Source: Aegilops tauschii subsp. strangulata
Taxonomy: Eukaryota > Streptophyta > Magnoliopsida > Poales > Poaceae
Assembly: GCF_002575655.3 (NCBI RefSeq)
Contig: NC_053037.3
Coordinates: 248,405,135 to 248,469,134 of the forward strand
Direction: 5' to 3'
Length of the DNA: 64,000 nt
Every line of letters starts with the position of its first letter. Position 1 is the stretch's first letter. The notes under the pieces were generated by a model, which did no database searches, had not been told where the DNA came from, and saw only the letters and a program-made list of their open reading frames with translations. The position numbers and the translations under genes are program-made. Below are positions 56,926-64,000 of the stretch, piece by piece.

Positions 56926-57403
56926 AGGACATCGCCGGTTCCGTCGAGGCCCCGCCCCGCTGCCAACGATTTCGCGTCACACAGAAAACGAGGAAGAGTA
57001 TAACACAGTAGGTCGCCACTGCTCGGGTCCAAGTAAGGCCACCGCGTGCTACCCTCCAGTTGAAGCCAAGCTTAGCAGGTTGAACATTGACGGCCGATTA
57101 GCTTCTTGGTGGCGACGTGGAGTTGGAGAGCTGTTCTGGAGAAGAAGCTTCTGTTCGGCTCAGCCGGACACGGGTGGGTAGCTTCGGTTAATTAATTATA
57201 CCTCCAGCGCACCCCTTTTTAGTTGAAGAATGTACGAAATGTAATGAAATCCGGCATGTTTATATGAAATCCGGCCGTGTATGAATGAATCTAGTTCGAG
57301 TAGTTTGAATTCTTGTATCACTGGCATTGGATGAACATGCAAAACAATACACACTAGCATTATTCCCAAGGCGATCACCTGGTTTGCAGTAGTTTCACAC
57401 GTA
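56926..57403. other. Downstream flank of host-like gene
   Basis: One more unit of the gene's minisatellite (56919-56970) and then unique-looking sequence without a supported frame; probably the 3' untranslated and downstream region. Confidence 0.45.
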
Positions 57404-57560
57404 CTCCCTCCGGTCCTTTTTAGTCTGCATATAAGTTTTGTCTGAAGTCAAAGCATCTCTACTTTGACCAATCTTATGGAAAAAAGTATCAATATTCACA
57501 ATGTAAAATCAACTGACTTGAAAGAAATCTAATATGTGAAGTAAAAAGGAATAGAGGGAG
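57404..57560. mobile_element. Stowaway-like MITE (157 bp)
   Basis: Starts CTCCCTCCGGTCCTTTTTAG and ends AAAAGGAATAGAGGGAG, imperfect terminal inverted repeats, flanked by TA on both sides (57402-57403, 57561-57562). No coding capacity, as usual. Confidence 0.8.
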
Positions 57561-57739
57561 TACAAAAAGTTTGAGCAGCTTTTTAGCGTTCTTGTACATT
57601 GCAATCAAACACACAGGCCTGGTAACTCATAGAAAACATTCCAAACAATCGATGATTATGCATCTCAGCGATTCACATGTCAGAGCCAATATTTACTTCA
57701 CAACTAAAGAATAAAGAAAAATTGATCGATGCCGCTGAC

Positions 57740-57915
57740 AGCAAAGGGCGTCCCATTTGAAAATATCAAAAGCATGTCTTCTTGCTAATACCAATGAGCA
57801 AAATTTGACAAGGTTGTCCCATTCCAAAACGTCAAATGCGTGTTGTTTTGCGTACATCAATAGCAAACTTTGACAAGGTTTTCCCATTCCAAAATATCAA
57901 ATGCCTACGATTGTG
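57740..57915 (+). repeat. Tandem repeat, about 65-bp unit, three copies
   Basis: Each unit has CAAANTTTGACAAGG, TTCCCATTCCAAAAT and ATCAAATGC-type blocks followed by TTCTTGC or TTTTGCGTACATCAAT. Copies are diverged. Confidence 0.65.
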
Positions 57916-60238
57916 GAATGGGCAGGATTTTCCATCTGTTCGGACATTGACACGGCACCTCATGCTAAATAAACCAGCTGTTCTTTTTGTGCAATTCCAC
58001 CAAACTCAACCAAATTCGCGCATAGCTTGTATGATTTTGCCTTTATATGTTGCAACACCTTGAACATATCGGCACCTCCTTTCTTGTGGTGGAAATGAAT
58101 GATTCGAGAATATTCAATGTATTCAAGAACATTTTGTGCAGTTCGCATTGAAATCAAGCCGAGCACCCATGTTTGCATAAATACAAAAAAGTGATTAGTA
58201 TAAAGCAAACTGTACTATGAATTGATAGTTTAAACGGGCAACCTACATGATCCATGCAGAGCACACATTGAAAAAATGGAACTCACTGGAAAGAATCCTA
58301 AAACAACATTTTATTGGCCATCACAGCAACAAAGATGGAGATCTGTGAGTCCTTCTGAGCTGAAGTTAGTTTGTTCTTGCGGGCAGTAATGTAACCATCC
58401 TTCAACTGCTTCCTTCTGATATGAAGATGATGATCCTGTTGTGCCAAGGCAAGAGAACAACTAAATGCTGCATCCCTGTTTGCTCGAAAAAAAGGAAGGA
58501 AATAATTAAAACAGCACAGATGAAGCACTTCTCAAGGACAATGCCACTTTCTCATGACAGTATCTAAACAGTAGCACAACACCAATAGAGATGACAAAGC
58601 TCAATCATATGGATGAAATCTGTGGGCCAGTACCAACCTTTGTCAGCAGGCTTATTGTGTAGAGCATACAGATGAAGCACTTCTCGGGAACCATCTGTTG
58701 TTGTCTACTATGGTTGCCATCCTTACTATATACTCCTCGATTAGTTTAATGTTTCCAACATCTTCTTGTGCAGTTCCACTAAAATATATGTTATTTTCAC
58801 TGAAGATCCCTGTTTGCACAACTAGAGATAATTACATATTACATTAAGAGTGGCATCAAATCAGTGGCAAAACAATTGCTCGTTCCAGCCATAGCAATAA
58901 ATTAAGATGCAAAACTATATCATTACTTGTGTCATCACAGTTCCAGTGCTTCATTACAGCACCGGGAGTTGATTTTTGCTTTTCTTCCGCTTGTCCTTCC
59001 CCTTCATCACTTGGTTCAATAACAGACAAGCTTCGCCTTCAATGTAAGATTTGGCATGTCAATTAGGGAGCACAAGTATGGCACTAAACAACGACACTAA
59101 TTTTCTGATGACAGTAGAAAAATACAGGCCAACAGTTGTGAAATATCATTATCTTACCTCAATGGGATATTACGGTGCACATACAGATTGGAAGTCTTGT
59201 CTCCATTTGTGCAGTTCACTAAAATTAAGCAACATTACCGTATAAGTAGCACAACATATGAAAGCACACTGCACAATCATGTGAAAGAAGGCTAGTACTG
59301 ACCTCTCATGACACGGAATTCAAACAACTCACAAGAAGAAGATCTGAAACAAATTTGCCAACACGGATAGGAAGTCAGATCTCCTCTTGTGCAGTTCCAC
59401 TAAGATCAAGCAATCAAGCAATGTTGTCGGTGTGACATTTTGGTTGAACTGCACAAAAACTCTTAAGACAAAAGTGTTGTGTGCAGTGCAACAAAAGGTC
59501 GCAATAGCAACGAGCTGAAGTAGCTAACCATGTTTACACAGAGGTGCAAAGGAAACAACTACTGGTCAATAACGGTGGATGACACAGAAGCCCACAAAAA
59601 GAAGCATCTAACTTATCTAAATGGGAAAGAAAGCAAGACAGTATCATTTCTCAAACAGTGCCATTGATTCATAATAAAAGAGAGATTATATTAACAATAA
59701 AATTCGTTAAACATGTAGTTTGCTTTTAACTGTGGAATTTCTTCAATTTTCCAGCGGCATTATTAGATTAATAACAGCTAAAGAGTTGTACGGGACAGTA
59801 GACGCACCAGCACCATGTGCATCTACCGATGTATAAAGGGGTGATACACAGTCTGTTGCAACAAAGAACAAACAACCAAGGAGCATATTTGTGTTGGTCC
59901 CAGTTTTGTTATCTTTAGACACCTTTCCCTATGTGAGGGCAGCAAATCCAGTCCTGCTCAAACTCTATAGCCTTGTCCCCCACCAACAGAAAGATCAATT
60001 CGTTACAGATGTGCGTACTGCGTTTGTCATTGTTTTCCCTTTTCGACCAACGTAGGTGCTGGATAGTCAGTCTGTACTACTTTCCCCCTTCCTTTCCTCT
60101 TTGAACCACGTCCTAGATTCATGCTATACAACTTTCCCCACTACTTTCCTGTTTGATCCAACACCTAGATTCGAGTGCGGAAGCAGAAAAAATCCACATG
60201 CAGCTAGAGCAATGCATGTGGAATAAGTAAATTATACC
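57916..60238 (-). other. Region with repeated exon-start-like motif, no defined gene
   Basis: No long frame. On the minus strand, AG|TGGAACTGCACAAG-like blocks preceded by T-rich sequence occur near 57986, 58131, 58764, 59207 and 59395, with one inverted copy near 59443. They may be repeated exons of a non-coding or alternatively spliced transcript starting near 60520, or a dispersed short repeat. Confidence 0.35.
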
Positions 60239-60403
60239 TTAAGGTTCTCGGGGTGTGACTGAGTGGGTGGCCGGAGGCCGATCTGCCCACACTATGTACG
60301 GCGGCGAGGAAGAAGGGGTCGGAGGCCCTCCCGCGCCACCGCTCGGTGAAAGAGAACATCTGCGCCGGTAGTGGATTCCCACCCTCACCGACGGCGACAG
60401 CAT
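60239..60403 (-). CDS. Possible first exon of minus-strand transcript (54 codons)
   Basis: ATG at 60403, MLSPSVRVGIHYRRRC..., 54 codons to a TAA at 60239 that overlaps a donor-like CTTAAG|GTATAA. Located about 150 bp downstream of a TATA box. The related block at 63229-63410 starts MRSPSP. Short, Pro/Ser/Arg-rich and weakly supported as a protein; function unknown. Confidence 0.3.
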   Translation of the reverse strand: MLSPSVRVGIHYRRRCSLSPSGGAGGPPTPSSSPPYIVWADRPPATHSVTPREP

Positions 60404-60504
60404 TAAGCCTCCTTCCCTTCCCGGCAGACAGATCCTACCTCGTCTTTGACCAGCAGTGAGGGGAGAGAGAGAGAGAGGCCAACGAAGTCTTGTTTAGATC
60501 TGAG

Positions 60505-60625
60505 AGGGTGTGAAGAGAGCAACTACAAGCACTGAGGCTCCAGCGTGTATATATATAGTGGAGAGAGAGTGTGAAGAGAGCAAACCCTAGAAAACAAGCG
60601 CCGAGGCTGCAGCGTATATAGATGG
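60505..60625 (-). promoter_or_regulatory. Tandemly duplicated promoter with TATA boxes
   Basis: On the minus strand TATATATATA (60557-60548) and TATATA (near 60618) each precede a shared block (GCTCTCTTCACACNCTCTC). The unit is about 63 bp. A third copy of the block with a TATA box lies at 63490-63555. Confidence 0.5.
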
Positions 60626-60887
60626 AGTGGTTTTCTTTTTCTCTCCATAAAAATCGTTTTAAATTGTGCACGAAACGGAACTCTTTATTTAACATAGTGA
60701 AGAAAAATACTAGGGGCAATGCTAATACGTGAAGAAAATTTAACGCTCGAAGGAGTCAACTCGCAATTAACGTTGCACGCCTCCCGGTCGTGTTTACTAA
60801 CGTTCACGTGTGGTACATGACCCTCCGAAGTGAACAACAACCAAACCACACACGGTCAAAATATCAGAAAGGTGGGTTGCACCATCC

Positions 60888-60951
60888 TCCAATTTTAAAT
60901 ATTTTGGGCACTTGTATTCAGCCTAAGTCAGTGTGTCACCGTATGTACTAA
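60888..60951 (+). repeat. Short direct duplication, copy 1
   Basis: TTTTGGGCACTTGTATT then CCTAAGTCAGTGTG and CACCGTAT; copy 2 is at 61138-61199. Confidence 0.75.
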
Positions 60952-61137
60952 GGGTTACAGCGGGTGCTAAGAAACTAGGGCGTATTGAGAGTAATTGCCA
61001 TGTCATTTATTTTTAGGGTCACTTGCAAACTGTGAAACTCTATTCTCCTCTTATTTAGTGGACGAGGCAAACTTTTGCCTCCGTTTAAAAAAAATGAGAA
61101 ATTCAATTTTAATTATTTAGTTTGTACACTTTGCTCT

Positions 61138-61199
61138 CTTCCAATAATTTTGGGCACTTGTATTTGACCTAAGTCAGTGTGCCACCGTATCTTGTACTA
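61138..61199 (+). repeat. Short direct duplication, copy 2
   Basis: Same blocks as at 60888-60951, ending at the left TA of the neighbouring MITE. Confidence 0.75.
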
Positions 61200-61600
61200 C
61201 TCCCTCCGTCTAGGTGTATAAGTCACGTTAGAAGGTGTAGCGGGACCAAGGTGCAAGCAGATTGAAGGAGAAGGAGAAACTTGACCGGTCCTTCCTCCAA
61301 TCAAAGCCTTGTTTCTCTCTCTAAACGCAACAATTAATCACAACAATTAAGAGATGCCGTTTTAGCTACCATGCAGGGCCACGTATTAACTCGCATGAAA
61401 GCTGACTTTGATTCCTTGGCTGATCAACGCGTAGTTGCACTCCATGCGTTGGGTTTCCGGGGGAGATAACAAGGCAAAGTAAGTATGCTCGCTAGCAACG
61501 AGGCTAGGAGGGGATTGAGATGCGAAGTTAATGGATGACGCCTAAACATTTTGGGAATATCTAATTTTCGTAAGATGACATAACACCTAGAGGGATGGAG
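61200..61600. mobile_element. Stowaway-like MITE (401 bp)
   Basis: Terminal inverted repeats of about 26 bp: CTCCCTCCGTCTAGGTGTAT at the left and ACACCTAGAGGGATGGAG at the right, flanked by TA (61198-61199, 61601-61602). No reading frame of note. Confidence 0.75.
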
Positions 61601-61717
61601 TACTACTCCTCAGTCCATGTTTGATGGAATATTCGTCACCTCTTCTCTTCTTGTACGTACTCCATTTATCTCACTTCCTGTGGCTTCCCACTCGCACCAT
61701 ATTCCTATTCTATGAAC

Positions 61718-61772
61718 TTGTGTGTGCGTGTGCGTGTATGTGTGTGTGTGTTTTAACAGCGTGTGTGTGTTA
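61718..61772 (+). repeat. (TG)n microsatellite
   Basis: Two TG-rich runs separated by TTTTAACAGC. Confidence 0.85.
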
Positions 61773-61847
61773 GAGAGAGCGACACATCGACCTACTCCTA
61801 CAAAGATATGGTGTGTAGTGTACGATTTAGCCACGAGAGTCGGGACA

Positions 61848-61945
61848 GCTGCCACGCCAGCTCCTGACCAGCCTGGCCCACCCAAAGCCCCTCCATCGCC
61901 CGTGCGCGCTTCCCGCATGAAACGGTCAGCGCCGCTCCAGAGAAT
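61848..61945 (+). repeat. Interspersed GC-rich segment, copy 2
   Basis: CCTGGCCCACCC, ATCGCCCGTGCGCGC and AAACGGTCAGCGCCGCT in the same order as at 10390-10490. Confidence 0.55.
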
Positions 61946-62778
61946 CGGTGCCGCATTCATGCCCGGGCAGAGCGGATGTGACCTCTCACTGGCGCCTGTG
62001 TTCAAGGGAGAAGCGGATTCAAGAGTGATGGTTGCTTCGTCCGTCCAACTTCCTGCTGGGTCTATGTGATTTGACGGCTCATTGATCATTATTACTGAGG
62101 TGGTATGACTGCTGGATGTCCCACGTTTCGATGAAAGGAGGTAGATTACAATTTTCTCCATTCTTACGGCGGAGGAGTGCGAAAGCAGTGAGAACACGCA
62201 AGCTCAGTGATTACATGGCCCACCTCACACTATCACCATATTTTCTGGACATCGGGTGACACCTAACTCTTTAGACCTCTACCAATGGATAGGTGCTTAG
62301 ATGAGGTGCTAAGCGCATTAAATAGTTTAGCAACTCTAGTCTCCAATGCATATGTGCTTAACTTGTTGTTGCTAAGCTGCCTTCATTTAATGAGTTAGCT
62401 ACTAAACTCTTTCATGCATTGGTGAGTTTGCTTCATTTAAATGTTCTGTCTAGGTTCACGCGCTTGGCATTGGTTCTTCCCTGGGGTCACCAAACCTATC
62501 TCTCTCCTCTTAATTGTCTTGCCACGTCAGATTTTTTGCCTACATGGCACGCTTAGCACCTGTACAAGGTGGAGCATTGGGAGGAACCTTAGTTACATAG
62601 TAGTATGTACTGTTATTTCTCAGCGAGATAAATTTGTACAATCTATGAAGCTTCCAGCTTCTGTTTCATGTATCTTGCATCCAAGGTTGCCCCGTTTTGC
62701 AACATTTCATCAAATACAAAGGAGACTAACATGCATGCTATTGGATCTCAATGATTGACAGATCATACCCAATATGTA
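61946..62778. other. Unassigned stretch
   Basis: No supported gene or element. Frames at 61610-62197 (minus) and 62441-62758 (plus) lack domain signals and splice context. Confidence 0.4.
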
Positions 62779-62867
62779 CTCCCTCCTTTCCAAAATAAGT
62801 GTCTCAACTTTATGCAAACTTTAGTAAAAAGTTGTACTACTACTAAAGTTGACACTTATTTTGGAAT
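62779..62867. mobile_element. Stowaway-like MITE, diverged right end
   Basis: CTCCCTCCTTTCCAAAATAA at the left after TA (62777-62778) and ACTTATTTTGGAATAGAG at the right: complementary ends with a degraded right terminus. Confidence 0.65.
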
Positions 62868-63065
62868 AGAGACAACTAAAGAAAAAAACGATCCATGCAG
62901 TCCCTAACCCTTGAACCCTAAAGCCTAACCAGGCTTTAATTTGCTGGCGACGTTGAACCTTCCAAAGAAATGAAGTTTGCAACCCTTTGACCATCGGATC
63001 ATTTTGTGCAGTTTCACTAAAATCGAGATGAGCATCCCTGTGGCAAAGAAATTGAAGAAGTGTGA

Positions 63066-63410
63066 TTAGAATAAGATTACTGGGACTAGTTGATGAGACA
63101 TAAACTCATCACAAATACAGTAGAAGCCAGTAGATGTACGTGCGGGGCAAAGAAGTAGAGATATATCCACATGGAGCGATGTGGGCAGCTGGGGCAATGG
63201 TGCAAGCCGGCTGTAAAGGAAGTTGTACCTGAGGGATGTCGGGATGTAGCTCAACCTAGAGGAGGGCGGCGGGAGGCGGCAACTACCCACGTCGCGCCAG
63301 TGAGCAAGGGACGAAGGCAATAGCACCGGCAGTTGTGAGAGAGAACGGCGGAGACCCCTGATCGGGACGTGCCGACAGTTGGTTTTCGCTGTCGGCGACG
63401 GCGACCGCAT
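63066..63410 (-). CDS. Possible gene start, paralogous to the block at 60.2-60.6 kb
   Basis: Unspliced, the frame has 114 codons from ATG 63410. A donor CCCTCAG|GTACAA at 63229/63228 suggests that exon 1 ends at 63229 after about 60 codons (MRSPSPTAKTNCRHV...). A TATA box (63553-63548) lies upstream and the leader shares GCTCTCTTCACACTCTC with the promoter near 60.5 kb. Downstream, 63002-63072 matches 58131-58200 over about 70 bp. Product unknown. Confidence 0.35.
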   Translation of the reverse strand: MRSPSPTAKTNCRHVPIRGLRRSLSQLPVLLPSSLAHWRDVGSCRLPPPSSRLSYIPTSLRYNFLYSRLAPLPQLPTSLHVDISLLLCPARTSTGFYCICDEFMSHQLVPVILF

Positions 63411-63547
63411 CTACACAAAGCATCCACCCCTTCCCGCGGCGGACGTGATCCGGCCGGATGTTAGAGATGTGGCCACAGTCGTTTTATGCGAGAGAGTGTG
63501 AAGAGAGCAACCCCAGCAAGCAACCGTGTAGGCTCGTCCTGGCTATG

Positions 63548-63553
63548 TATATA
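63548..63553 (-). promoter_or_regulatory. TATA box of the 63.4-kb block
   Basis: TATATA on the minus strand inside CTCCACTATATACATAG, about 140 bp before the ATG at 63410; the same CTCCACTATATA arrangement is found near 60.56 kb. Confidence 0.45.
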
Positions 63554-63555
63554 GT

Positions 63556-64000
63556 GGAGCAGTTTCTTTTTCTCTCCATATGAACCTATTTATATTGCGT
63601 ACGTGCCATTGAAGAAAAAAAACTTTATTTATAAATGACGCGGCACCGTTCATGTGTGGTTCCCGACCCTCCATTATTTATAAGTGAGTAACTACTGCTA
63701 GACGCGTCAAATTATCATGTGGGCTGCATCATCGTACAGAAATGAGCTCCACCGTGTCACGTGTGTGGTTGGGGAAGACGCAAAAGATGCAAAGAGTGCT
63801 ACTTGTACTACGTGCGTGGGTGCGTGCACCTCTTCTCTTCGAGCATGGTTATTAAAAGTATAGCCCACTACTCTACCATGCGGTTATTATATGGGCAAAG
63901 AGTATAGGCAGTAATAATGACTAATAAGCCGTCAAATCACGAGGCCCACCTTTCTCTATGTTTGATCGAGGAAGCAGCCATCATTTCACTCCTCGTTGAA
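63556..64000. other. Right-hand flank, unassigned
   Basis: Promoter-side sequence of the 63.4-kb block; blocks such as TTCACGTGTGGT/TTCATGTGTGGT and GGGCTGCATCATC/GGGTTGCACCATC are shared with 60795-60890. Nothing else recognised. Confidence 0.4.

Noticed and set aside
61610..62197. 195-codon minus-strand frame
   Set aside because: It runs through a TG microsatellite (His-Thr repeats) and a dispersed repeat, with no domain and no splice or promoter context.

Overview
This is nuclear DNA of a Triticeae grass (wheat, goatgrass or barley type). The evidence is the density and families of transposons: BARE/Angela-type copia, Fatima- and Sabrina-like gypsy, CACTA elements with CACTACTAGGAAAAGG ends, and Stowaway MITEs. 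Most coding sequence belongs to transposons and most of it is broken. Family names are recalled from memory; the structures (ends, target-site duplications, reading frames, splice sites) are read from the sequence.

Layout. 1-2990: 3' half of a Ty3/gypsy element. 3576-6989: left-truncated copia element with a complete 3' LTR, abutting a Sabrina-like LTR remnant (6990-7586). 7587-10600: low-copy-looking DNA with a degenerate minisatellite and a segmental duplication. 10616-11398: promoter and 5' part of a host-like gene of unknown function. 11399-31033: Fatima-like gypsy element with 482-bp LTRs and a perfect GCCCC duplication. It holds a broken gag, an intron-containing antisense gene, a truncated Sabrina-like element (14149-26444), and inside that a reverse-oriented, complete Sabrina-like element (17849-24927). 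After 22 bp of host sequence comes a 25.8-kb CACTA element (31061-56825, duplication AGA), itself split by a second CACTA of the same family in the opposite orientation (38288-50859). The host gene resumes at 56829. 56926-64000: MITEs, short repeats and two related minus-strand promoter/exon blocks.

The host gene remains an open frame of 254 codons once both insertions are set aside. It is cut inside its own coding minisatellite.

The two CACTA copies each carry a tnp2-type transposase gene and a second multi-exon gene ending in a degenerate Ulp1-protease-like domain, plus a small ORF with an RNase H1-type hybrid-binding domain and a membrane anchor. Both transposases are disabled by stops and frameshifts. 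The second gene of the inner copy still splices into one uninterrupted frame of 1134 codons. The outer copy has a roughly 213-bp filler containing a plastid matK piece and a captured, unidentified host exon.
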